A stretch of DNA of 64,000 bases from Mesorhizobium sp. LHD-90. Lineage in GTDB: Bacteria; Pseudomonadota; Alphaproteobacteria; Rhizobiales; Rhizobiaceae. The translations under genes and the position numbers were made by a program. Below, in pieces: positions 33,868 to 41,583 of the stretch. Under the pieces are notes generated by a model that did no database searches, was not told the DNA's origin, and worked only from the letters and a program-made list of their open reading frames with translations. Numbering within the stretch: the first letter of the stretch is position 1; each line of letters begins with the position of its first letter. Location of the stretch: NCBI RefSeq assembly GCF_030929505.1, contig NZ_JAVFVV010000004.1, positions 310,001-374,000 of the forward strand, read 5' to 3'.

Positions 33868-33882
33868 CTATCATTTGGATAG
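33868..33882. promoter_or_regulatory. Candidate HxlR operator
   Basis: A perfect inverted repeat CTATC-5nt-GATAG lies in the gap between the divergent reductase and HxlR genes. Two copies of TATGCAC (33901 and 33916 region) and an AT-rich TATATAT patch follow towards the regulator. HxlR regulators bind short palindromes in such gaps; this one is a reasonable but untested candidate. Confidence 0.4.
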
Positions 33883-33920
33883 CACAATCGGCTTGTCCAG
33901 TATGCACTATTTCGATATAT

Positions 33921-34319
33921 ATGCACCTCATGGATAGTAAGCATCCCGACAGGCCGTTCGGCTACGACGCCTACAGGCGCGACTGCATGTCCCACACGGT
34001 GCTGGAGATGCTGGCCAGCAAGTGGGTCTATCTGGTGGTCGGAGCTCTTCGGCCCGGCCGCCGGCGCTATGGCGAGATTGCCCGCAAGGTGGAGGGCATC
34101 ACTCCAAAAATGCTGACGCAGACGCTGCGCGTGCTGGAGCGCGACGGGCTGGTGCGGCGCGAGGTTTTTCCGGTGATCCCGCCGCATGTCGAATATGAGC
34201 TGACCGAACTGGGGCAGAACCTGGCGGCACTGCTCAACCAGATCCGGACATGGGCGGAGCGCTATGCTCCCGAAATCCGCGAGGCGCGGGCTCGCGAGGG
34301 CGCTTTGGAGGACGCGTAG
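33921..34319 (+). CDS. HxlR-family transcriptional regulator
   Basis: Winged-helix regulator of about 132 residues. The HxlR signature is clear: a single Cys near the N-terminus (YRRDCMSHTVLEMLASKW), the recognition region RRRYGEIARKVEGITPKMLT, and wing VFPVIPPHVEYELTELG. HxlR proteins respond to quinones or aldehydes through that cysteine. Two in-frame ATGs (33921 and 33930) are possible; neither has a strong ribosome site. It probably controls the divergent quinone reductase. Confidence 0.85.
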   Translation: MHLMDSKHPDRPFGYDAYRRDCMSHTVLEMLASKWVYLVVGALRPGRRRYGEIARKVEGITPKMLTQTLRVLERDGLVRREVFPVIPPHVEYELTELGQNLAALLNQIRTWAERYAPEIREARAREGALEDA

Positions 34320-34328
34320 GCGGCTCTC

Positions 34329-34790
34329 TCAGTGTTCCGTAGCCTCGCGCTTGGCGAGCGCCGAAGCGGAGGCGGTGAGCAGGGCGGAGGCGGCGAAGAA
34401 CCACAGGCCGGGTTTGGTGAAGGCGGTGGCGAGCCCGCTGGTCTTGGCCGCGAAGACGACCAGCGCCACCAGCACAACGTCGAGCATCGACCAGTTGGCC
34501 AGCGCCCGGAACCAGGCCGGGATGCGCGGTGAATGGTGTTCCGCATAAGCGGCGCAATGCAGCAGCGCCAGCTTCAGCGCCGGAAAGACAACCGAGAACA
34601 GGCCGATGACGGCCGCGAGCAGCACGTCTCCCTGATTCCACAGACCGGTGACGACGCCGATCAGCGACGGCTGGTCGGTGAAGAAGTACAAGCGGTCCAC
34701 CTGGATCAGCGGCAAGACCACGCCGAGCGCGAAGCAGAACGTCGCGGCAAACAGGATCAGCGGCAGGAGGAGAGGGAATTTTCGCGCCAT
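34329..34790 (-). CDS. PqiA-like (paraquat-inducible protein A) membrane protein
   Basis: Membrane protein of 153 residues with four predicted helices (about 7-29, 57-75, 98-116, 124-142). The segment RALANWSMLDVVLVALVV is the characteristic PqiA motif. It has one PqiA domain rather than the usual two and lacks the zinc-ribbon cysteines. PqiA proteins belong to envelope lipid-transport (MCE/PqiB) systems, but no PqiB is nearby. It converges with the HxlR gene (9-bp gap) and lies just left of the mobile-element remnant at 34836. Confidence 0.72.
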   Translation of the reverse strand: MARKFPLLLPLILFAATFCFALGVVLPLIQVDRLYFFTDQPSLIGVVTGLWNQGDVLLAAVIGLFSVVFPALKLALLHCAAYAEHHSPRIPAWFRALANWSMLDVVLVALVVFAAKTSGLATAFTKPGLWFFAASALLTASASALAKREATEH

Positions 34791-34835
34791 GGCTCGGCTC
34801 TAGCCGAAGCGGCAGCGCCGGGGAAGCGGCGGCGC

Positions 34836-34908
34836 GGGGCTGGGTGGCGGAGAGTATCACGTCCGGTTCTGAGAGAGCGCGGGGGTGCAACTCCCCCGCG
34901 CCACTCGC
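34836..34908 (+). ncRNA. Group II intron 3' remnant (domains V-VI)
   Basis: The segment GGGCTGGGTG ... CGTCCGGTTC can pair completely (with G-U pairs) around a short GCGGAGAGTATCA centre, as in domain V of bacterial group II introns. It is followed by GAGAGAGCG and a GC-rich hairpin GCGCGGGGG-TGCAACT-CCCCCGCGC, as in domain VI. It ends where IS6 transposase coding sequence resumes. No intron-encoded reverse transcriptase or earlier domains remain, since a PqiA-like gene occupies the space upstream. Recognition is by motif and folding by eye. Confidence 0.55.
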
Positions 34909-35415
34909 CTCGTCATCACCATCGCCGGAAAGAAGCACTGGTTGTGGCGTGCGGTCGACGCCCAGGGCTATGTGCTTGACGCGATCGTGCAAAGTCGGAG
35001 AAGCAAGCAGGCCGCGCTGCGGCTCTTGCGCAAACTGCTAAAGAGTCAGGGCGCCGCGCCACGCGTCATGGTGACCGACAAACTCGGCTCATACGCCGCC
35101 GCGAAGAACGAACTCATGCTTGGCGTCGAGCATCGATCACACAAGGGGTTGAACAACAGAGCGGAGAACTCTCATCTTGCCGTTCGCCGACCAGAGCGGA
35201 ACATGAAGCGGTTCAAGTCGGCCCGGCAATGCCAACGCTTCGTATCTATCCATGGCCCAATCGCCAACCTGTTCCACACTCCTCGCAACAATATGACCGC
35301 AGCAGACCGTCGTGAATTTCGTACCGCCCCAAGGCAACGTGGCGCGAGATTGCTGCGTCGGTTGCAGCATGAAGGAAAGCTCGGATCGAGCCTCTGCGCC
35401 CACACGCCATGTTAA
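34909..35415 (+). pseudogene. IS6-family transposase, 3' fragment
   Basis: The frame opens with LVITIAGKKHWLWRAVD and contains APRVMVTDKLGSYAAAKNEL and HKGLNNRAENSHLAVRRPE, the catalytic-domain and C-terminal sequence of IS6/IS240-type DDE transposases. The first third (helix-turn-helix and first catalytic Asp) is absent; coding starts abruptly after the intron remnant. It is related to, but clearly different from, the IS6 copy at 45984-46702 and lies in opposite orientation. It cannot encode an active enzyme. Confidence 0.85.
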
Positions 35416-35875
35416 GGCGACGCTATCGCCGCTACACCAGGCTCGAGCGTTGCAACCCGCTGGACCTCCGCCGCCGTCGGCATCACTCAACCGAGGTGAT
35501 CATCTCAACCATTCGTTGGGTGTGAGGCACCCCGATGCCTGGCCGCCGGAGCATCATGGCAAGCGGACCATCCTTGTTTACACCGTCGGACAGGGCACCA
35601 CCCTCGAGCTTCTGGAGGATATGACCGACGAAGAGATCGACAACCGCATGCCGGCAGTCCACGCACGGTCGAGGAGGGGGCGACGATGCGGAACCATCGT
35701 AAACAGCCACCAGCGGCGGACACGTCGTTTGACTCGCGGTGTCGTCGCCCAAAGCTTGCCGCTCGCGAGCCTCGGTTTCCGGCTTGAATCCCCTGCATGG
35801 GATGGGCGCGCGGTGAGGTAGAAGGCGGCATGAACGGGCGGTTGCCTCGTCCGACCTCATTCAATGAAGCTGCTG
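35416..35875. other. Gene-poor stretch with an unrecognised coding-like fragment
   Basis: A 460-bp region between the IS6 fragment and the racemase-like gene. A plus-strand segment near 35570-35680 reads VYTVGQGTTLELLEDMTDEE and looks like part of a real protein, but it has no convincing start or continuation. It is probably debris of another mobile element or a displaced gene end. Nothing else is supported. Confidence 0.4.
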
Positions 35876-36613
35876 TCAATAGTTGCCGCTGAAAGGTTTC
35901 CGGCGCCCGGCACTGCGGACGAAATCGATCATGGTCAGGAAATCGAACACCGGCCGCCCCGTCCTGGCCTGAACCGCATGAGCGTAGGGCGGGAGGTTGG
36001 AGCATTCGAGCAGGATCGCGCCGATCTCCGGGTGATCGCCGCACAGCGCCTCCGCTGTTGCCACCACCTCCGCCTCGATCAGGTCGCTGTTCAGCGTATC
36101 CGTTTCATCGAGGATCGGCCCGCGGAAGTTTGGACATGTCTCTAGTCCCGCGACGTGAACCGGAATGCGCGCCGCCGGATAGGCCTTGGCCAACAATTCG
36201 CTGGTCAGGCGCTTGCGGTTCGCACAGACAATTCCGACTGCTTGCTCGGGGCCAAGCAGGGACGCGATGAACGGCAATTGGAGCAGCGACGACAGCATGA
36301 CCGGTATCTTGACGGCCGCCGCGACCTGCTCCTGGAAATGCATCATGTAACCGCAATCGCTGGTGATCGCGGTCACGCCGAAGGCCTCCAGCATCCGGGC
36401 CTCCTCGATGACCTTTTCGGTCAGCGACAGGTCGCCCTTCTCGATCAGTCGCTCCAGGGTCACGTCGGGCACGGTGCGGTAGAGCACGGGATAACCGTAG
36501 GAACTGGCGTTGCCGACATCGCCCGGGATGAACGGCGTACGGCAGTCGATCAGCAATATCCCGACATCGTGCCCGTAGGACTCGGCCTTCGAGCGGACCT
36601 TGTAGACAGCCAT
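35876..36613 (-). CDS. Asp/Glu/hydantoin racemase-family protein
   Basis: The protein has 245 residues. The two catalytic-type cysteines of cofactor-independent racemases are in TAITSDCGYMMHF and GAILLECSNLPPYA; the N-terminus GILLIDCRTPFIPGDVGN is typical of one uncharacterised subgroup. Members interconvert L- and D-amino acids or isomerise related acids such as maleate. Start 36613 has GAAGGGAA upstream. It is the last gene of a six-gene minus-strand operon with a PotABCD-like transporter and RidA, and faces a DadA-like dehydrogenase gene across the MocR gene. A role in supplying or removing a D-amino acid is inferred from these neighbours. Confidence 0.72.
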   Translation of the reverse strand: MAVYKVRSKAESYGHDVGILLIDCRTPFIPGDVGNASSYGYPVLYRTVPDVTLERLIEKGDLSLTEKVIEEARMLEAFGVTAITSDCGYMMHFQEQVAAAVKIPVMLSSLLQLPFIASLLGPEQAVGIVCANRKRLTSELLAKAYPAARIPVHVAGLETCPNFRGPILDETDTLNSDLIEAEVVATAEALCGDHPEIGAILLECSNLPPYAHAVQARTGRPVFDFLTMIDFVRSAGRRKPFSGNY

Positions 36614-36656
36614 TCGATCAATTCCCTTCACAATCTCTCTGCCGCCGGTCAGCCGA

Positions 36657-37013
36657 TCAGTCACCGACCGCCGCGATGATGCCGATCTCGACGCCGTATT
36701 TCGGTGCAGCCAGCCTGGCTTCGACGGTCGCTCTCGCGGGCGCCGAAGCGGCCGGGACCCATGCGTCCCAGACGGCGTTTATTTCGTCGAAGGTCGAGAT
36801 GTCCGTAAGCCAGATCGTGGCGCTCAGGATGCGGCTTCTTGTGGTTCCGACTTTTGTCAGAAGGCCGTCGATCCGCTCCAGCACGTTGCGCGTCTGCTCT
36901 GCGATGGAGGCGTTTGGCGCGTCGACCGCGACCTGACCAGCAAGGAAGGCAAAGCCGCCATAGACGACGGCCTGGCTCATTCGGGAGTTCGTTTCGTAGC
37001 GCCTTATCTGCAT
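36657..37013 (-). CDS. RidA/YjgF-family enamine/imine deaminase
   Basis: The protein has 118 residues with the full YjgF fold; it forms trimers in the cytoplasm and hydrolyses reactive enamines/imines made by PLP enzymes and amino-acid oxidases. The key arginine lies in APARATVEARLA, and FAFLAGQVAVDAP is the usual first strand. Start 37013 is preferred over 37046 because of GAGAGAGTG just upstream. It lies between the transporter and the racemase-like gene. Pairing with a flavin amino-acid dehydrogenase, whose product is an imine, is a common and sensible combination. Confidence 0.82.
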   Translation of the reverse strand: MQIRRYETNSRMSQAVVYGGFAFLAGQVAVDAPNASIAEQTRNVLERIDGLLTKVGTTRSRILSATIWLTDISTFDEINAVWDAWVPAASAPARATVEARLAAPKYGVEIGIIAAVGD

Positions 37014-37046
37014 GTCACTCTCTCGGAACGTTCGGTCTCTGGACAA

Positions 37047-37856
37047 TCAGTTGTTGGGGGTCAGCCTTTGACGCTCCGCCCTGCGCTGCAACCATTGCAT
37101 GACGAGCAGGAAGATCGTCGAAAGGACGATGAGCATCGTGGCGACGGCGGCAATCGTCGGCGAGAGCTGCTCGCGCACGCCGCTCCACATCTGCCTTGGC
37201 AGTGTCCGCTGTTCGGATCCCGCTATGAAGAGCGCGATCACGACCTCGTCGAAGGACGTTACGAAGGCGAACAACGCCCCCGACAGGACACCCGGCGCGA
37301 TCAACGGAAGCATCACCAGGCGCGTTGCCGCGATCGGCCTTGCGCCCAGTCCGGCCGCCGCGCGCATCAGGTTCTGGTCGAAGCCCTGCAGGGTGGCGGT
37401 CACGGTGATGACAACGAATGGCGCGCCGAGCGCGGTGTGCGCGAGGATGAGCCCGGTCAGGCTGTTCAGGAGGCCCGCCGCGGCGAAGGCGTAGTAGATG
37501 CCCACGGCCGAGACGACGACCGGCACGATCATCGGCGAGATCAGGATCGCCGTCAGGACCGCCCGGGCCGGACATTCCGGCCGCGTCAGCCCGATCGCGG
37601 CAACCGTGCCGAGCGCGGTCGACAGGATGGTCGCCGCCACAGCGACGATCATGCTGTTCTTGAGCGACAGGAGCCAGACGGTCGACTCGAAGAATTCGCG
37701 GTACCATTTCAGCGACACCCCGGGCATCGGGTAGGTGAAGAACGGTTCGGAATTGAACGACAGCGGCATGATCGCCAGGATCGGCGCCATCAGGAAGAAG
37801 ATGACCAATCCGCCGACCAGCCAGAGTGCAGCCGAGAAAACCTGAGCCCTGGACAT
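37047..37856 (-). CDS. PotC-like ABC transporter permease
   Basis: Inner-membrane permease of 269 residues with six predicted helices. The EAA loop reads RAAAGLGARPIAATRLVMLP. It belongs to the spermidine/putrescine-opine importer family. The start at 37856 overlaps the stop of the first permease (TGATG), implying coupled synthesis. It forms a heterodimer with the product of 37856-39112. The start was moved from the longer open frame (to 38480) to this ATG because the extension overlaps the partner gene. Confidence 0.82.
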   Translation of the reverse strand: MSRAQVFSAALWLVGGLVIFFLMAPILAIMPLSFNSEPFFTYPMPGVSLKWYREFFESTVWLLSLKNSMIVAVAATILSTALGTVAAIGLTRPECPARAVLTAILISPMIVPVVVSAVGIYYAFAAAGLLNSLTGLILAHTALGAPFVVITVTATLQGFDQNLMRAAAGLGARPIAATRLVMLPLIAPGVLSGALFAFVTSFDEVVIALFIAGSEQRTLPRQMWSGVREQLSPTIAAVATMLIVLSTIFLLVMQWLQRRAERQRLTPNN

Positions 37857-39112
37857 CAGCCTATTCTCAGCCTCTGGATCCCGACGAGCCGGTTGTAGAT
37901 CACATAGAGGACGAGCACCGCCACCAGCAGGATGATGCTCAGCGCCGCCGCCATGCCCCAGTTCGTGACCTGATTGGCATAGTAGGCGATGAAATAGCTG
38001 ATCATCTGGTCGCGCGGCCCGCCGACCAGCGCGGGCGTGATGTAGTAGCCAAGCGCCAGGATGAAGACGAGCAGGCAGCCGGCGCTCACCCCCGGCATCG
38101 TCATCGGCAGGTAGACGCGGAAGAACGAGGAGAGCGGCCGGGCGCCCAGGGAAGCGGCCGCCCGCATGTAGACTGGAGGAATGCCCTTCATCACGCTGTA
38201 GATCGGCAGGATCATGAACGGCAGCAGGATGTGGGTCATGGCGATGACCACGCCGACCCGGTTGTAGATGAGATCCAGCGGCGCCTCGGGGTCGATCATG
38301 CCCAGCCACGCGAGCACGTTGTTCACCACGCCCCTGCTCTGCAGGAGCACAACCCAAGCGCTCGTCCTGACCAGAAGCGACGTCCAGAACGGCAGCAGGA
38401 CGAGAACAATCAGGACGTTGGCGGCAGTTCCCCGGGACCGGGCGATGAGCGCCGCAAGGGGATAGCCAAGCAGCAGGCACATCACGGTGACGGAGGCGCT
38501 GACCGTGAAGGTGCGGGCCAGGACCTCGAGGTTGACGGCCGTCGAGGGCGGAACACTGGCGATGTCGCCGTTCTCGTCGCGCATGAGATCGAGCGCGGAC
38601 AGGATGTAGAAATCCGTCACGCTCGGCATGACCTGCTGCAGCGCGCGCCAGTAGCGCGGGGAACTCCAGTCCTCGTTCACCTCGATGAACGACGGAGCGT
38701 AGGGCGCCTCGGCGGTCCTGACCTTGCGCGCCAGTTTCAGGAACATCGAGCGCATGCCGGCGTCATGATAGTTGAGCTGCTTGGCCAGCACCGCCACGTC
38801 TTCCCGCGCTGCTTCCTTGAGGTCGCCTGCAAGGGCCGCGAACAGCTCTTCGTGCGGCGCATCCTGCCCGTTCCAGGCAGACAGCGCTTCGGCCGTTCGC
38901 GGCAGGAGGGCGGCGGCATCCCCGTTGTCGAAGCCTCGCGCCAGCAGCGTGCCGATCGGCAGCACGAGCACCACGACGAGGAACAGCATGAGAGGAGCTA
39001 TCAACGCCAGCGCCTGCAACTTCGCGCGGCGTTTCGTCCGCGCCATTTGCCTGGCCAGCGTCGACTGCTCCTCGCCGCCGTGCTTCTCGGCGAAAGTCAC
39101 AGCGTATTTCAT
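37856..39112 (-). CDS. PotB-like ABC transporter permease with long periplasmic insert
   Basis: The protein has 418 residues, much longer than typical PotB (about 285). After the first helix (about 34-57) there is a hydrophilic segment of about 125 residues before the five-helix core, predicted to face the periplasm. The EAA loop is RAAASLGARPLSSFFRVYLP. Long inserts at this place are known in a rhizobial subgroup of these permeases. It is the second-last transport gene in the operon ATPase, binding protein, permease, permease. Confidence 0.82.
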   Translation of the reverse strand: MKYAVTFAEKHGGEEQSTLARQMARTKRRAKLQALALIAPLMLFLVVVLVLPIGTLLARGFDNGDAAALLPRTAEALSAWNGQDAPHEELFAALAGDLKEAAREDVAVLAKQLNYHDAGMRSMFLKLARKVRTAEAPYAPSFIEVNEDWSSPRYWRALQQVMPSVTDFYILSALDLMRDENGDIASVPPSTAVNLEVLARTFTVSASVTVMCLLLGYPLAALIARSRGTAANVLIVLVLLPFWTSLLVRTSAWVVLLQSRGVVNNVLAWLGMIDPEAPLDLIYNRVGVVIAMTHILLPFMILPIYSVMKGIPPVYMRAAASLGARPLSSFFRVYLPMTMPGVSAGCLLVFILALGYYITPALVGGPRDQMISYFIAYYANQVTNWGMAAALSIILLVAVLVLYVIYNRLVGIQRLRIG

Positions 39113-39183
39113 CGGCTCCCGTCAGAACGAAGTGCGGCATGGTCGAACGGGCGGCCGGCTACCGGTCGCCCGCTCATTCCGGA

Positions 39184-40233
39184 TTACTGTGCGAGCCACT
39201 TGTTGAAGCGCTCGGTCAACTCCTCGTCATGATCCGCCCAGAACTCGGCATCGACGACGAACGAGTTCTTGGTGTTCTCGGGCGCCGTCGGCAGGTCGGC
39301 GAGAATATCCGCCGGCACCTTCTCGATCGCCGTCTTCTTGGTCGGTCCGTAGGAGATGTACTTCGACTGCTGCGACATCACATCGGGCCTCATCGTGTAT
39401 TCGATGAAGCGGTCGGCCAGTTCCTTGTTCTTCAGGCCTTTCGGCTCGGCCCACAGGTTGAAGTCCTGGCCCTGTCCGTCCCAAACGATCTTGAAGTTCT
39501 TGCCGTCGTTCTTGACCGCGTCGAAGATACGCCCGTTCCATGCGGTCGCCATGACGACCTCGCCGTCGGCCAGAAGCTGCGGCGGCTGCGCGCCGGCGCT
39601 CCACCACACTTTGACGTCCTTCTTGATGGTGTCTAGCTTGGCGAACGCCCGGTCGACGCCCTCCGGCGTGCCCAGCACCTTGTAGACATCGGCAGTCGGA
39701 ACGCCGTCGGCGATCAGGGCGAACTCGAGAGTCGTCTTGGGCGCCTTGCGGAGCGAGCGCGGTCCGGGGAACTTCTCCGTGTCGAACAGGTCCGCCATGG
39801 TCTGCGGTCCCCCGTTGGGGAACTTCGACGCGTCATAGGCGTAGATCGTGCTGAACACGATGGTGGCGACCGCGCAATCCATTGCGGCGCCGTCGACAAA
39901 GCCCTCGCGTCCGCCGATCTTCGAGTAGTCGATCTCCTCGAGCCAGCCTTCTTCGCATCCCTGCAGGGCGTGGCCGGGCTCGACGTCGACGATGTCCCAG
40001 GTGACCTGTCCGGTCTCGACCATGCCCTTGAGCTTGGCGGTCGAGCCGTCCCACTCGTCCTGCAGGACCTTGACCCCGGTCTCCTTGGCGAACGGCTCGT
40101 AGAAGGCCTGCTCCTGGCTCTTCGTGTAGGAGCCGCCATAGGACGTGACCGTCAGTGCGTCCTGTGCCAGGACCGGAGCCGAGGCGACGACTGCAATCGC
40201 CGCGCCGCCAAGCATCAATTTCAGACTTCTCAT
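39184..40233 (-). CDS. PotD-like extracellular substrate-binding protein
   Basis: The protein has 349 residues with a Sec signal peptide (MRSLKLMLGGAAIAVVASAP, cleaved near VLA-QD). The mature protein has the group 1/8 solute-binding signature TVTSYGGSYTKSQEQAFYEP used by polyamine, opine and related importers. It would present the ligand to the two permeases. Sequence alone does not say whether the ligand is a polyamine or, as context suggests, an amino-acid derivative. Confidence 0.84.
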   Translation of the reverse strand: MRSLKLMLGGAAIAVVASAPVLAQDALTVTSYGGSYTKSQEQAFYEPFAKETGVKVLQDEWDGSTAKLKGMVETGQVTWDIVDVEPGHALQGCEEGWLEEIDYSKIGGREGFVDGAAMDCAVATIVFSTIYAYDASKFPNGGPQTMADLFDTEKFPGPRSLRKAPKTTLEFALIADGVPTADVYKVLGTPEGVDRAFAKLDTIKKDVKVWWSAGAQPPQLLADGEVVMATAWNGRIFDAVKNDGKNFKIVWDGQGQDFNLWAEPKGLKNKELADRFIEYTMRPDVMSQQSKYISYGPTKKTAIEKVPADILADLPTAPENTKNSFVVDAEFWADHDEELTERFNKWLAQ

Positions 40234-40285
40234 TTAGTTCACCCTTCTGGTTAAGTTACTAACTCTGGTTGGTCACCGTTCGGCG

Positions 40286-41371
40286 CTAGCTCTGGATGAG
40301 CGCCCGGCAATCCTGCGGTCGCCATCCGACATGGATGGTCGCCCCTAGCGAGAACGGAGCCGTGATCGCCGATGCGGCCAGCTTGACCTGAAGGCCCTCG
40401 CTTCCGAGCAGGTTCAGGCGCAGCCGCACATGGTCGCCGTGGTAGATCACCTCTTCCAGCTTGCCGGCGAATCTGTTGGCAGCCTCGTCGCCCTCGCGGG
40501 CCAGGACTATGCGCTCCGGCCGCACGACAACGACGACCCGCGCCGGCTTGCGGACGTGTTCTCCCGCTACCGCGGAAATCACCGAACCGTCCGGCGTACG
40601 GACACGGCAGAGGCCGGCGTCGATGTCGACGACTTCGCCGGGCACAACGTTGTTCTCGCCGACAAAGCCGGCGACGAAGATATTGGCCGGCTTCTCGTAG
40701 AGTTCGTGCGGCGTGGCGATCTGCTGGAGGACGCCGTCGCTGAACACTCCGACCCTGTCCGACATGGTCAAGGCTTCGCTCTGGTCGTGCGTGACATAGA
40801 CGACATTGATGCCGAGCCGCTCGTGGAGATGCTTGATCTCGATCTGCATGTGCTCGCGTAACTGCTTGTCCAGGGCGCCGAGCGGCTCATCCATCAGGAC
40901 GAGCCGGGGTTCGAAGACGAGGGCGCGCGCCAGGGCGATGCGCTGCTGCTGGCCGCCCGAAAGCTGGCTGGGCCTACGGCTCTCGAACCCGGCCATGCGC
41001 ACCATGTCGAGGGCGCTACTTACGCGCTCGGAGATCTGCGATTTGGAAACTCCGCGCATCTTCAACGGAAAGGCGACGTTCTCGCCGACCGTCATGTGGG
41101 GAAACAGGGCGTAGTTCTGGAACACCATGCCGATGTTGCGGTCATAGGCAGGCACGCTGTCGATCCGCGCGCCCCCAAGGGAAATGCTCCCGTGTGTCGG
41201 CTCCTCGAAACCGGCGAGCATCATCAGGGTAGTCGTCTTGCCCGAGCCGGACGGGCCGAGCAGGGTCAGGAACTCGCCTTCCGCCACGTCGAGATCGAGA
41301 CCGCGGACGACATAATTCGCGCCGTCGTAGGACTTGCGGACGGCTTCAAACGAAATGAAGCGCTCGTTCAA
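40286..41371 (-). CDS. PotA-like ABC transporter ATPase
   Basis: ATPase of 361 residues, first gene of the operon. Walker A GPSGSGKTT, signature LSGGQQQRI, Walker B LVLMDEPLGALD, and a C-terminal TOBE domain (about 275-355, including VVVVRPERI). It powers the importer encoded downstream. The 212-bp gap to the divergent MocR gene holds repeated half-sites (41444-41470) and probably both promoters. Confidence 0.86.
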   Translation of the reverse strand: MNERFISFEAVRKSYDGANYVVRGLDLDVAEGEFLTLLGPSGSGKTTTLMMLAGFEEPTHGSISLGGARIDSVPAYDRNIGMVFQNYALFPHMTVGENVAFPLKMRGVSKSQISERVSSALDMVRMAGFESRRPSQLSGGQQQRIALARALVFEPRLVLMDEPLGALDKQLREHMQIEIKHLHERLGINVVYVTHDQSEALTMSDRVGVFSDGVLQQIATPHELYEKPANIFVAGFVGENNVVPGEVVDIDAGLCRVRTPDGSVISAVAGEHVRKPARVVVVVRPERIVLAREGDEAANRFAGKLEEVIYHGDHVRLRLNLLGSEGLQVKLAASAITAPFSLGATIHVGWRPQDCRALIQS

Positions 41372-41443
41372 TTTCAGTTCTCCCAGGGACGCCTTATCGA
41401 CGTTTCTCGTTGCGTAAGCTAGTTTGTGTGGCCTGCATTTGTT

Positions 41444-41470
41444 TTGTCAAGCGGGACAATATCGATTGTC
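41444..41470. promoter_or_regulatory. Candidate MocR operator
   Basis: Three alternating half-sites: TTGTC, then GACAAT after 6 bp, then ATTGTC after 4 bp. The last two form the perfect inverted repeat GACAAT-ATCG-ATTGTC. It lies between the divergent potA-like and mocR genes, the usual place for a MocR-type regulator to bind. A site with direct and inverted half-sites is typical of MocR proteins. Untested. Confidence 0.45.
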
Positions 41471-41583
41471 GGAAATAAGTTGCGTTCGGCTCTATTCCCT
41501 GTTGCATCGGGCAAAAGGGTAGCGTTCTTATTGGGTTTTGATATGTATCGCGTTGCTTCTTTGAGCGGCATCGGGAACTTTGT

